NCBI RefSeq assembly: GCF_018812025.1
Contig: NC_063053.1
Location: 7,541,623-7,605,622 of the forward strand
From: Megalobrama amblycephala
Taxonomy: Eukaryota > Chordata > Actinopteri > Cypriniformes > Xenocyprididae
Length of the DNA: 64,000 nt
Reading direction: 5' to 3'
The position numbers and the translations under genes are program-made. Of the stretch, positions 10,802 to 22,195 are shown piece by piece (the stretch's first letter is position 1; every line of letters begins with the position of its first letter). The notes beneath the pieces were generated by a model. It was not told the origin of the DNA and did no database searches. It worked only from the letters and a program-made list of their open reading frames with translations.

Positions 10802-12674
10802 ATGGAGTTTGAGGAAGAGCCCTGCAGAATAAAAGATGAAGATACAGAAGAACAAACAGGTTGGTGTTTTCCTTCATTCTCCTTAATGACTGATGAGGAA
10901 CATTAAGAAGAAAACTGACATATCTAACAATAGGACCTACATCTAAAACTAGTAGACTTGTTGTAAACAAGGTTGGCAGGTCTGCCTCAGTGTTGTTGTA
11001 CATTAAATGGAATCCAATAATAACACAGGGTATAACTGATTATATTTATTAAAATTATTAAGTGGATGCTGCCTTATTGGGACAATAAAGCCCCCCCCCC
11101 CCCCCCCACACCTACCCCTAACTTAACTGATATACACTTTATTATTAAACGCACGTTAGACACTTTAGTTCCACTTTTCGAATATTTTCTGGAATTTTTA
11201 TTGAAAATGCCTTTGCGATCTGATATGTGATGGGAAAAGGGAGTAGAATGAGCTTCTTTAATTGACTTATGTGAATTTTAAATGTTGATTTTTAGATCCA
11301 ATGGAAGTGAATGAAGACAAACAGCATTGGTTTCAAAAACCTTATCACTTCATAAATGAAGATGGAAACCCTGTCATTTCACAGACTGAAAGGAATTTCA
11401 CACAGATAAGTGCTGGTGTCAAAGGACCTTTCTCCTGCTCTGACTGTGGAAAGAGTTTCAGACATAAATCAATCCTTAAAATACACATGAGAATTCACAC
11501 TGGAGAAAGGCCTTATATATGCACTCAGTGTGGAAAGAGTTACATGCGTAAATCAGACCTTAACAAACACATGAGATTTCACACTGGAGAAAATCTGTTT
11601 GCATGCACTCAGTGTGGAAAGAAGTACGTTGATAAAAGAGCCTTAAATGTGCACATGAGTATTCACACTGGAGTAAAACCGTTCACATGCACTCAGTGCG
11701 GAAAGAGTTTCACATCCAAAAAAGTTCTCCAAGATCATCTGTTCTCTCACTCTGAAGTGAAGTTATTCAGCTGTGACCAGTGTGATAAAACATTTACTTT
11801 CGCGTCAGGCTTAAGAGCGCATATTAAAGTTCATGCAGATGTGAAGCCTTACTTTTGTTCTTTTTGTGGAAAGAGTTTTCCACTACTGAAAACTTTACAA
11901 GTTCACCAGCGTATTCATACTGACGCGAGACCTTATATTTGTGTTGACTGTGGGAAGACCTTTATTAAATTGGACAAATTAATAACACACCAGAGAATTC
12001 ATACTGGAGAGAAACCGTATGAGTGCTCGTACTGTGGAAAGAGTTTCGCTCTGTCAGGAAACCTGAAATATCATGAGAGAGTTCATACTGGAGAAAAACC
12101 TTACAAGTGCTTACTCTGTGGAAAGAGTTTCGCTCAGTCAGGAAACCTGAAAGATCATGAGAGAGTTCATACTGGAGAGAAACCTTACAAGTGTTTACTC
12201 TGTGGAAAGAGTTTCGCTCAGTCAGGAAACCTGAAATATCATATGAGAGTTCATACTGGAGAGAAACCTTACGAGTGCTCACACTGTGGAAAGAGATTCG
12301 CTCAGCCAGGGAACCTGAAAGATCATGAGAGAGTTCACACTGGAGAGAAATGTTTCGAGTGCTCGCACTGTGGAAGGAGTTTTGCTCGGTCAGAATACCT
12401 GAAAGCTCACGAGAGAGTTCATACTGGAGAGAAACCGTACGAGTGCTCACACTGTGGAAAGTGTTACTCTCGTTCAGAAACCCTGAAAGCTCATGAAAGA
12501 ATTCATACTGGAGAGCAGCCGCACCAGTGCTCTTCATGTGGGAAGAGTTTCACCCAATTATCTACTCTACGGACTCATGAGAAAAAGTTTTGCCTGAAGG
12601 TGTCTAATGAGCAAAGTTCTTGTTCAGACATGACGGATTACGCAAAAGAAATGGAATTACCTTTAATAGAGTAA
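10802..12674 (+). CDS. FiNZ-type C2H2 zinc-finger protein B, 478 aa, two coding exons
   Basis: The exons are 10802-10859 and 11296-12674, joined at donor CAG/GTTGG and acceptor TTTTTAG/ATCCA. The first 19 residues are identical to protein A ([19 protein letters not shown]), followed by [12 protein letters not shown]. Fourteen fingers run from about residue 69 to 459: thirteen are regular C2H2 with TGEK-type linkers. The last, CSSCGKSF through THEKKFC, has Cys in place of the final His. Fingers 8-11 share helix core SGNLK or PGNLK, which indicates recent finger duplication. A tail of about 30 residues rich in Ser, Glu and Asp follows. The expected role is a nuclear DNA-binding repressor of transposons by family membership. 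A poly-C run at 11092-11107 lies in the intron. Paralog A lies divergently 6 kb away. Confidence 0.9.
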
Positions 12675-13012
12675 TTTAATCTAAAATTAGTAGTTAAGTT
12701 TGATTGACAAGGGGAACCTTTGGGGAAGGTGAAAATAGTAGTTTATAAATCTAGCGTGTTGCCATTAAACATTATGATTTCTGAAGGGGTGCTTTTTGTT
12801 TCTTTGTGGAGTGTAATTATTTTTATTGTACATATGAGGCATTTGTGAAACAATGGCAACTAGTCTCTAAAATGCCATTCATTTAACAAACAACTTGTTT
12901 TTAGTCTCACTGTTTAGTGGTGATGCATTGAAGACTTTATTGGATTGAAATCACTCTCTGCACATTGTGAAAATGTGAGAAATAAAAATGAAAAAACTTA
13001 TGATTTGTTTAC
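12675..13012 (+). terminator. 3' UTR of zinc-finger gene B with a polyadenylation signal
   Basis: A canonical AATAAA lies at 12981-12986, about 310 bases after the stop codon, just before the transposon that begins at about 13013. Confidence 0.55.
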
Positions 13013-13768
13013 GTTTATAAGACGGTTAGTTCCTGTCCTTGATTCTGATTGGCCATTGCTGTGTTTTATTCATGATAAAACACGGCTATGACCGCTTCAC
13101 CCAACGGTTCTGTGTATCACTACACAACACCCTTAACAACCACTCTTAGCAATGTAAACTGTATGTTCTCAATTGATATTGTTCATTGAAGCTTACTGTA
13201 TTATGTAGAAGAGTATTGCGAGAAAAAGTAAGCAAATTTATTACCTGCATTCAGATTTAGCATTATCCTTCAGGTCAGTCCTATGTAATAAAAAAATCTG
13301 TTTAAATGTCCTATGTATTATCTTGTCCTTTTAACAGTTAAGGGGTTTTCCCGTGACTGACAGCGCTAGTCAAAGCATTTGTCAGTTGCGTCTTGTTCCG
13401 TGTTCACAACAATTCAGTCTTTTCAATGTAAAAGTCTTCGCTACTGACACACTCATAAAGACAGTCTTTGCCGCCATCTAATGGCGTAATAATATAACTT
13501 CTGTTGCTGTTCACGGTCAGGGACTGTTTTTTTCGGCTGAAGGAAGGCTCTTAGTGAAAGTTCACTTCATGAAAGTTGCATTGATACATATTTTTGGCTT
13601 TAATATTTGTATTGTGTGGTAACCGTTTTATAAAATTAATAAGATACTCGAGGCTAGTGCTGTATCCTGAATAAGTCACGGCTGAAGGGGTTACTCCGCT
13701 TTGCGTTGTACCTAACAACGCCGTTCAGCCGTGACTTATTCATGATACAGCACAGCCTCTCGTACCTT
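13013..13768 (+). mobile_element. Repeat family D, copy 1
   Basis: It begins TTTATAAGACGGTTAGTTCC and ends at GTACCTTATTGCTTAC. Related copies lie at 43624-44320 (same orientation) and 50035-50607 (inverted). Near the right end is a hairpin: AATAAGTCACGGCTGAA at about 13671 is inverted at about 13725. No coding sequence; a non-autonomous DNA element is likely. Confidence 0.6.
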
Positions 13769-14394
13769 ATTGCTTACATAATGAATAGATTTAATTTAGT
13801 TTACATTAAATCAATGGGTTTAACATTGTATTCAGCATTACTAATGAACCAACAGTAGTAACAACTCATTGTTTTGACTGAAAATATGTATTTCTATGTA
13901 TATTTAAAAAGGTGATTCCTCTCATGATATGGACTCTGAAAGACATCACTGAGAGAAGATGAAATTCTGTGTCTGTGGCAATTCAGCAGTGACATGTTTT
14001 TCAGCTGCTATTTAGTAGTTATGAAAGAAGGTTTAAGGTTATAAGTTACCTTATATTTTGTTTAGGGGTGTGAAAAAGTAAAGTCAACGTCCCAACAATA
14101 ACAGACCGGCGTGCATCTAATAAATGATTAATTCTAGAACGTTGTGCAAGTTTACTGCAACAATGGAGCTGCAAGCTTCACATAGTTTTGAAAATTCAGA
14201 TTTTAGTTGATCCTGATAAGCGCTCTTTGTCACAGTTGTAAACATGACGCCGTTCTTCTTCCATGAGGGGTTTGGCATCACTGCATTTGTTTCCAGGCAG
14301 ACCATTAAAAAACACGACACACACATCTTCCGAACATCCTGTAGAATTCAACCAACCAGATGATGACTTCGAAAATCTTGAAGTGGTTCCAGTT
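13769..14394. other. Intergenic DNA, no gene seen
   Basis: AT-rich, without a supported reading frame or a clear repeat boundary. Confidence 0.4.
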
Positions 14395-14770
14395 TAAGGA
14401 TTAGTTCACTTTAGAATGAAAATTACCCCAAGCATTACTCAGCCTCAAGCCATCCTTGGTGTATATGTCTTTCTTCTTTCTGATGTACACAGAAAAGTTA
14501 TATTAACAAATATCCTGATGCATCCAAGCTTTATAATGGCAGTAAATGGGAACAACGAGTATGAAGCTGAAGAAAGTGCATCCATCCATTATAAACATAC
14601 TCCACATGGCTCCAGGGGGTTAATAAAGGCCTTCTGAAGGCAGTCTGGTGGAAGCTAGATATTTTACTTTGTAACTTGTTAAATATGCATATTTTTCTTA
14701 CTCAAACACATCGCTTCAGAAGGCCTTTATTAACCCCCCCAGAGCCATGTGGAGTACGTTTATGATGGAT
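14395..14770. repeat. Teleost interspersed repeat, partial, with a short inverted block
   Basis: It begins AGGATTAGTTCACTTTAGAA. The block near 14590-14640 (ATAAACATACTCCACATGGC through CCTTCTGAAG) reappears inverted near 14712-14765. A relative of its middle part occurs at 7281-7370 (CTTTATAATGGCAGT). Confidence 0.5.
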
Positions 14771-14927
14771 CAAATCTTTGCAGATCATCGTTAGCTAGCA
14801 ATAACACACGTGTGCTAAAGTACTTAACAAAGAGATTGTCACTGCATCACCAACACAAAAAACTTTGATCTATAGGAGCAATTAGACACACACAAAAATC
14901 AGCATATGAATCAACAATGGTGACAAT

Positions 14928-15995
14928 TAGAGATGTTCCGATACCCCTTTTCCATTCCCGATACCGATTCCGATACCTGAGCTCAGGGTATCGCCGATAC
15001 CGAGTACCGATCCGATACCTAGGTGTGTATCTGTATATATATACTACTAGCCCTGTATGAATTGATAGAATTATTTATGGTGTGCTTCAGACTTATCCCT
15101 TAATAAAACAAGAACAAAAACATACAGTGAACTAGAGTATTTTTATTATCTGACATCTGATATTTTTATTATCTGACATTGTCAGTTATATTATTTATTT
15201 ATTTTAAGTGAAAAAGAACTTCAAATGCAGCCACAAATCTAACACTGTAAACTGAAAAAGGTATATTAGTTTTACAATATAACTATAAAAACAGTGCAAC
15301 AAAGGAATATAATTATATAAGAAAATAATCTCTTTAAAACTTGAAGTCCAGAAACAATTTTGTTAAATAAAAATCTCACGTTTTCGACGACTGACAGCAG
15401 CTGGTCATCCAGAACAATAAACCCGACAATTTTGTCGGTTATCTTTATTTGTCTTTTGAAAACTTTTCTCTTTGTTTGAATGAAGCTGGCACGCCTCATC
15501 CTTCTCCATCTTAAGCGCGCCAAACGCCCGAATCGCTCAATTCGCACCGCGTCATTCACGCGAATCGCGCAGCAGGAAGTCAATTCGCGTCTTTGCATTG
15601 ACTTAACATGTAAATCACTCACGCTTATCGCTTCATTCGCGTCTGGTGTGAACGCAGCATTAGCTTTATGTAACCATCGTGTTGCGCGGGGTGACGCGTC
15701 TTCAAATGCTTTATTAAGTTATTTGTGTTAAAGTTGCCAATACTTGTGCCACTCGAAATTGCAGCATTGCATATGAGACATGTCGCCGTTTTACTGGTCT
15801 GAAATACTGAGCCGCGAAGAAGAATTGATTTCCGATTTGCTGCGTTGAGCAAAGATAGCGGGCACAACTAGGTATTGTTTAAGAAAATGGTATCGGATCG
15901 GTACGTGAGTTTAAATACTCGCCGATACCGATGCCAGAAATTTTTGTGGTATCTGTGGTATTTCCGATACTAGTATCGGAATCGGAACAACCCTA
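14928..15995 (-). mobile_element. hAT element with exact 8-bp target duplication, 1068 bp
   Basis: It starts TAGAGATGTTCCGATACC and ends GGAATCGGAACAACCCTA. GTGACAAT flanks it on both sides (14920-14927 and 15996-16003). It carries a decayed transposase fragment on the minus strand (15272-15867). Both ends are rich in CGATACC-type subterminal motifs, which could serve as transposase binding sites. Confidence 0.88.
15272..15867 (-). pseudogene. hAT transposase relic with BED zinc finger
   Basis: Two adjacent minus-strand frames carry recognisable pieces. The upstream one (15625-15867) has CLICN, then NNLIKHLKTRH, the Cys2/His2 spacing of a BED finger. The downstream one (15272-15622) has ITDKIVGFIVLDDQLLSVVE, resembling the stretch that follows the BED finger in many hAT transposases. 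The dimerisation domain and catalytic acidic residues are absent. A stop and frame changes separate the parts, so it is an internally deleted non-working copy. Confidence 0.65.
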
Positions 15996-16245
15996 GTGAC
16001 AATCAACAAAAAAGATAAACAGATCAACTACAAACACACAAAAACAACAGCAAAAATAAAAACAAATTGTAAGAATTAGAGAAAATAACCAGATTAATTC
16101 AGCTGTATAATTTATTCATGCTGCAATGCATGCTAGGAGTTATGGAAGAGTCTTGTACTATGCTGGTACCCAGCATGCATTGCGGCATGAAGCTTTTGAT
16201 TGTCACCATTGTTGAGATTCATACGCCAATTCTTGATGTCTGTGT

Positions 16246-17440
16246 TAGAGGTCTTCACGGGTCCAAAAATTCATACCCGAACCCGAAGAGACCCGTAAAT
16301 GTGCTACACGGAACCGACCCGGCCCGACTATTATTTTGAAAGTTGGACCCGAACCCGTGCAGAACCGAGAAATGCCATAAATGTACAACCCGGACCCGTC
16401 TAAGCTGGACCCGAACCCGACCGGACCCGTCTGGACCCGATTGGCACATAGGTCTATTCCACAGCAAATTGCTATTAATAAGTCAATAAACAAGTTGCGA
16501 AAATAAAACGTGTTGTCTTACCTAATATTAGGCTATAGCTTTTTCCCTTGTACCTGACTGTGATGCACTTGCCAAGAAAGTTCATCCGTTATTCCTCTCT
16601 TGCCGATTGAAATGCTTAATCCACTCATTATTCCAGCTTTAAAAGTTCTCTTGCTGTCACGATGACAAATGCAACTTTGCAGTTTTGCATTATTTCGTTG
16701 TATCTCGAGACTCGAGTCAACTCACATAATAAAATAACTTTGACTGTTTGCCCTTTTGAACTATAATAACGATTGCTTGTTCAGTGACATATGGCCGCTG
16801 ACGTTAGCATTACTTATTTGCGGTCATTTCTGTGCTTTCTGAGCCGAGTCTGACCAAAACTTTAGATATAACAAGACGGCATAATGTTATTATAAAAACA
16901 GGAGAAAGAAAGTGCGCTCGCATGATTGAGACATGCGCGTTAGCTGGAGCAACCTGAAACATAAGCTTTAAGCGTCACAGAAAACATTCGTGTGATAGTT
17001 CATATTTTGTTAATGATTTGAAATAGGCTATGTTATTTAAATGCGAATGTGCAAGGCTACAAGCAGTTCTTGAGATTTGAAGTTTGTTTGCATTACTGTT
17101 GCACACGATAGGAATAGTAAAACTCGATGATCATCACCGGTCGCTTGCATTAACTCCGCCCGCTCTGCTTCTGATGGCTGCGGTCACTCGTGTTTTTTCA
17201 CCTTATTTCCCGGCTCATACTTTGCAAGTTACAAAACACGCACAGCGCTGACTGACTCTGAACACGGCCGGGTGATCTCCGAATCAAATCGGCTCGGGTA
17301 TACACACAATGTTAATCAGACCCGGGAACCGAAGTAATAGATTAGGACCCGACCCGGACCCGGCTGACCATTTAAAATATAGTCCCGAACCCGTACGGGT
17401 CCCGGGTCCTCGGGTCTCGGGTCTTCTTTGTAGACCTCTA
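16246..17440. mobile_element. hAT element with exact 8-bp target duplication, 1195 bp
   Basis: The ends TAGAGGTCTTCACGGGT and GTCTTCTTTGTAGACCTCTA are inverted. GTCTGTGT flanks it on both sides (16238-16245 and 17441-17448). Both ends have many short GACCCG or CGGGTC repeats. No transposase is seen. Confidence 0.88.
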
Positions 17441-17465
17441 GTCTGTGTGTGTCTGTAACGTAGAA

Positions 17466-17929
17466 CTTCAAAATGTTTTGAGTACAAACTGTTTTCAAAA
17501 TTTCTGGTTGTTGCAACACTATTGGACCTCATTTCTGTAGGATCACTGATTCACATTTTTGCAGTTAACAGTATCATCTTCACAAACTTCTACTTTGACA
17601 AGAAAAAACGTTTCCGTTTTTAGTACATTGTTGGTGTGTAAATGTACATTTAATGTTAGTTTTTCTCTTGCTGCTGAAATTGTGTTAGCTGTGGCAATAA
17701 TAATAAGGGAAAATGTGGTCAGGTGATGTTGACAACTTGAAGAGGTTCTCATCTAGTGGTCTAATCTTACACAGAGTGTTTTTGGTTTTTGGATCATGTA
17801 GATGTAATACAGTTAATTTCAACTTAATAGTCTGTTATAGAATGCACTGCGGCATGAAGTATGTATGTCACCATTGTTGAGATTTATATTTCTACGTAAG
17901 AGGGTCTATGGTTAGAAAAATGCTTGAGA
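17466..17929. other. Intergenic DNA with a stray fragment of MITE G
   Basis: The piece at about 17840-17895 (GCACTGCGGCATGAAG, GTCACCATTGTTGAGATT) matches the right arm of MITE family G. No gene is seen. Confidence 0.4.
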
Positions 17930-18105
17930 AGCTCTGCAGCGGTCAACCTGCAGCTTTCACCTGCACACCCACTGAAGCTAAGCAGGGTTGAGCCTGGTCT
18001 ATATCTGAATGGGAAACCTCCTGGGTAGACTGGGTAGCTGCTGGAAGAGGTGTTCGAGAGGCCAGCAGGCCTGATCAGCCTGTGGCCTAAGTGGGTCCTG
18101 ACGCC
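17930..18105 (+). repeat. 5S-rRNA-derived retroposon fragment
   Basis: The stretch at about 17975-18045 keeps the internal control region of 5S rRNA in diverged form: GAAGCTAAGCAGGGTTGAGC, then GCCTGGTC, then ATGGGAAACCTCCTGGGTAG. The body that follows (GGCCAGCAGGC and CCCCAGTACAGT) is typical of a fish 5S-derived repeat. It is not a functional 5S gene because the 5' third is replaced and the 3' end is different. Confidence 0.65.
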
Positions 18106-18310
18106 CCAGTACAGTCGCAATAAGCAGTACTGTATAAAGGGTTAAAATAACCCCCAGAATATAAGGGGTGTAACCCTGGTGTAAAATAGTCCATAGCACA
18201 TCATATACCGGCCACCGCCCCAGTACAGTCACCATAAACTGTACTGAATAAAGGGTTAAAATAAACCCCAGAAAATAAGGGGTGTTACCCTGGGGCAAAA
18301 ATAATCCCTA
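18103..18310. repeat. Tandem duplication, two copies of about 113 bp
   Basis: GCCCCAGTACAGTC starts at 18103 and again at 18216. Each copy contains ATAAAGGGTTAAAATAA and AAGGGGTGT. It is a local doubling of the tail of the 5S-derived repeat. Confidence 0.6.
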
Positions 18311-18419
18311 CATTACATCACATACCATGCAGTTAGTTAGTTAGTTAGTTTCACATCATAAATGTATTTTATTTAGTTCTTACAACTTACATGGAGGCAC
18401 ACTATTTTTTTTTTCATTA

Positions 18420-18690
18420 CTATTTTTAATGTTTTTGAAAGAAGTCTCATATGCTCATCAAGCCTGCATTTATTTGATCAAAAATACAGAAAAACAGTAA
18501 TATTGTGAAATATTATTAGAATTTAAAATAATGGTTTTCTATTTTAATATACTTAAAAATAGTATTTCTGTGATGCACACCCGAATTTTAATCAGCCATT
18601 ACTCTTGTCTTCAGTGTCACATGATCCTTCAGAAATCATTCTTATATGCTGATTTATTATCAGTGTTGGAAACAGTTGTGTTGTGTATCG
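18420..18690. repeat. Teleost interspersed repeat family H, copy 1
   Basis: It shares GCATTTATTTGATCAAAAAT, AACAGTAATATTGTGAAAT and AGTGTCACATGATCCTTCAG with the copy at 37969-38400. A widespread fish repeat; I do not name the family. Confidence 0.55.
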
Positions 18691-18714
18691 TTTTTTTTTC
18701 CTTTAAAAGCTCTC

Positions 18715-18925
18715 AATGACTGTCGGTTTTGTTCCTTTATGAGATTTCAGTGATGGTAGGTTTTGTCCGGTTACAAGATTGCAATGACTGTCAGGTTTAA
18801 TTACACTTCAAAAACAGTCAGTTTTGTTTAATTATGAGTTTTATTCCGTTACGAGATTTCAATGACAGTCGAGTTATGCAAACTGTTGGTTTTGTGACGA
18901 GATTTCAATGACGGCCGGATCAGAG
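18715..18925. repeat. 34-bp minisatellite, short left block
   Basis: About six degenerate units of the same repeat as at 19490-22195, separated from it by a block holding MITE G copy 2. Confidence 0.65.
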
Positions 18926-19104
18926 GATGGTTTTATAATCATTGCAAAAAGGCCAGAATCACTGATATCATTTGGATGTAATAATTGTGTTGTGCCATTA
19001 ATATTTGAATTATAATCCCTGTTTTACAGCAACATGAGATCACACTATATTGCAGAAATTAGTTAAAAGATTGAAGATAAAAAAAATAAGCAGAAAACAA
19101 CAGA

Positions 19105-19435
19105 CTATAATGACATACACAGATATGTGCAATCAGCATATGAATCTCTACAATGGTGACAAAATATTCAGACAATCAGATCAACTCTGGACATCACAAA
19201 AAGCTACTAAAAGACAGAATAAAAACAACAACAAAAATAAAATTGTTAGAATTATAATTAGAAAATAATAGGACAATTCAGCTACATAATTTATTCATGC
19301 TTTGATGCTGGGAGATTTGTACTATTGTTCCAAGCATGCATTGCGGCATGACACTTTTGATTTTCCTTTGATTCACCTTTGTTGAGATTCATGTGCTGAT
19401 TCTTGATGTCTTTGTGTGTCATCTTAGAATAATAT
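19105..19435. mobile_element. MITE family G, copy 2, uninterrupted
   Basis: The left end (ATGACATACACAGATATGTG, ATGAATCTCTACAATGGTGA) and the right end (GATTCACCTTTGTTGAGATT, CTTTGTGTGTCAT) are imperfect inverted repeats. It shows what copy 1 (14880-17465) would look like without the hAT insertions. Confidence 0.6.
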
Positions 19436-19489
19436 ATATTTTTTAATCTTCTGATCGGTTTTGCTCTATTATAAGTGTTCAGTGACATT

Positions 19490-22195
19490 CAGTTTCAGGA
19501 TCTGAATCGTTTTCATTTTGTTATGAGATTTCAATGATGGTCACTGTTGTTCCTTTACGAGATCTTAATGATAGTTGGTTTTGTTCCTTTACAAGATTTT
19601 AATGACAGTCTGTTTTGTTCCTTTACAAGATCCCAATGATGGTCAGTTTTCTTCCTTTACAAGATTTCAATGACAGACTGTTTTGTTCCTTTATGAGATT
19701 TTGGTGACAGTCAGATTTGTTCGATTACGAGATTTCAATGACTGTCAGTTTTCAATGACGTTTTTTTTTTTTAGATTTACCATTACAAGAGTTCAATGAT
19801 GGACTTTTTTTCATTATGAGATCTCAATGACGGTAGGTTGTGTTCCTTTGTTCCTTTCAAAGATTTCAAATACAGATGGTTTTGTTTCTTTCTATGTTTT
19901 GTTCTTTTACAAGATTTTAATGACAGTCGGTTTCATTCCTTTACGAGATTTCAAAGATGCTCTGTTTTGTTCTATTACAATATTTAACTGTTGGTCGGTT
20001 TCATTCCTTTATGAGATTTCAATGACGGTCAGATTTGTTCCATTATGAGATCTTGACGATGGTTTTTTTTTGGTTCCTTTACGAGATTTCAAAGACGGTC
20101 GGCTTGTTTCTTTAGGAAATTTCAATGATGGTTGATTTTGGTCCTATACTAGATCTCTCTCTCTAGATCTCTCAGTGGTTGACGGTTTTGTTCAGTTGTG
20201 AGATCTCAATAACAGTCAGTTTCGTTACTTACTTTCGTTACCTTTGTTCCTTTATAAGATTTTAAAGACAGATGGTTTTGTTTCTTTCTATGTTTTGTTT
20301 ATGAGATTTTAACGACAGTTGGTTTTGTTCCGTTACAAGATTTCACTGACGTTCGATTTTATTCGGTTATGAGATTTCAATGGACGGTCGGTTTTGTTCC
20401 TCTACGAGATTTCAATAACGGCTGTTTTTTTTTCCATTACAAGATTTTAATGTCACTCGGTTTTGTTTCTTAACAAGATTTTAATGACAGTTGGTTTTGT
20501 TCGATTATGAGATTTCTATGATGGCCAGTTTTGTTCGGTTACAAGATCTCAATGACGGTCCGTTTTGTTCAGTTGTGAGATGTCAGTGACGGTTGGTTTT
20601 GCTGGGTTATGAGATTTCAATGATGGTTGGTTTTGCTGGGTTTATGAGATTTCAATGACGGTCGGTTTTTTCCATTCCCAGATTTCAATGACAGTCGATT
20701 TTGTTCCTTAATGAAATTTAAGTAATAGCCATTTTTTTTCCATTATAAGATTTCAATGCCACTTGGTTTTGTTTCCTATTGAGATTTTAATGACAGTCAG
20801 CATTGTTTTTTAACAATATTTTAATGACAGTTGGTTTTGTTCCATTATGAGATTTTAATGACGGTCGGTTTTCAGTGTCAGTCGGTTTTGTTCTTTTATG
20901 AGATTTCAAAAATAGTCGGTTTTGTTTTGTTGCGAGATTTCAATGACGGTCAGTTTTATTCGGTTATGAGATTTCAATGACGGGTTATGAGATTTCAATG
21001 ACGGTTGTTTGTTTTCATTCTCAGATTTCAATGTGAGTCAGTTTTGTTCCTTAATGAAATTTAAGTAATGGCCATTTTTTTCCATTACGAGATTTCAATA
21101 CCACTTGGTTTTGTTTCCTAATGAAATTTTAATGATGGTCAGCTTTGTTTTTTAACAAGATTTTAGTGACAGTTGGTTTTGTTCCATTATGAGATTTCAA
21201 TGATGGTCGGTTTTGTTCGGTTACGAGATTTTAGAGACAGTCAGTTTTGTTTTGTTGTGAAATTTCAATGAAGGTCGGTTTTGTTCGGTTACGAGATTTT
21301 AGAGACAGTCAGTTTTGTTTTGTTGTGAAATTTCAATGAAGGTCGGTTTTATTCAGTTATGAGATTTCAAAGACAGTGGAGTTTGAAATGATTCAAACTG
21401 TTGGTTTTGTTTTGTGACAAGATTTCAATGAAGTTTGGTTTTCAGTGTCAGTTTTGTTCCATTACGAGATTTCAATAACAGTCGGATTTCAATGACGGTC
21501 GGTTTTGTTCTTTGTGAGATCTCAATGACAGTCGGTTTTGTTCCTTTACGAGATTTCAGTGACGGTCGGTTTTATTCTGTTACAAGATTTCAAAGACAGT
21601 CAGTTTTGTTTTGTTATGAGTTTTATTCCGTTATGGGATTTAAATGATAGTCAAACTGTTGGTTTTGTTTTGTGATGAGATTTCAATGATTGTCTGTTGT
21701 CAATGTCAGTTTCGTTCTATTTTGAAATTTCAATGATGGTCAGTTTTGTTTCTTTGTTCTTTTACAAGATTTCAAAGACAGTCGGTTTTGTTTCGTTATG
21801 AGACTTCAATGATGGTTAGTTTTGTTCTTTAGGAGATCTCAATAGCAGTCAGTTTCGTTCCTTTATGAGATCTCAATTACGGTCGGTTTTGTTCCATTAA
21901 GAGATCTCAATGATGGTCAGTTTTATTCCGTTATGAGATTTCAATGACAGTCAGTTTTCAGTGTCAGTTTTGTTCCATTACGAGATTTCAATGATGGTCT
22001 GTTTTTTTTCGGTTGCGAGATTTCAATGGCGCCGGTTTTGTTTCTTTGTTCTTTTACGAGATTTCAAAAACAGTGGGTTTTGTTTCTTTATGAGATTTCA
22101 AGGATGGACAGTTTTATTCCTTTACGAGATCTCAACGACTGTCAGTTTTGTTTCATTATGAGATTTCAATGGCAGTTTTGTTCCTTTGTGAGATG
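19490..22195. repeat. Degenerate 34-bp minisatellite, about 2.7 kb
   Basis: The unit is close to GAGATTTCAATGACGGTCGG plus TTTTGTTCCTTTAC, 34 bases, repeated about 80 times by length with many substitutions and indels. Larger units are nested in it: a segment at about 20690-20850 recurs at about 21030-21190 (about 340 bp, ten units), and a two-unit block near 21220-21350 is doubled exactly. Short frames across it are by-products because 34 is not a multiple of three. Confidence 0.8.

Larger units (their letters stand above)
14880..17465. mobile_element. MITE family G, copy 1, split by two hAT insertions
   Basis: The left end (ATGAATCAACAATGGTGACAA, about 14908) and the right end (TTGTCACCATTGTTGAGATTC, about 16199) are inverted repeats. 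An uninterrupted sister of about 320 bp lies at 19105-19435. Here the left arm is split at 14928 and the right arm at 16246 by two different hAT elements. A stray third fragment lies at about 17840-17895. Confidence 0.6.

Noticed and set aside
11965..12537. 190-residue open frame opposite the finger array of gene B
   Set aside because: It is the antisense of the repeated zinc-finger codons; its own repeats simply mirror the finger period and it has no gene context.
17960..18060. A functional 5S rRNA gene
   Set aside because: Only the internal control region is recognisable, with many changes; the 5' part and the 3' end are replaced by repeat sequence.
18715..22195. A CRISPR-like array, because of regular 34-bp repeats
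   Set aside because: There are no unique spacers between units, the repeats are degenerate and adjoining, and the genome is vertebrate.
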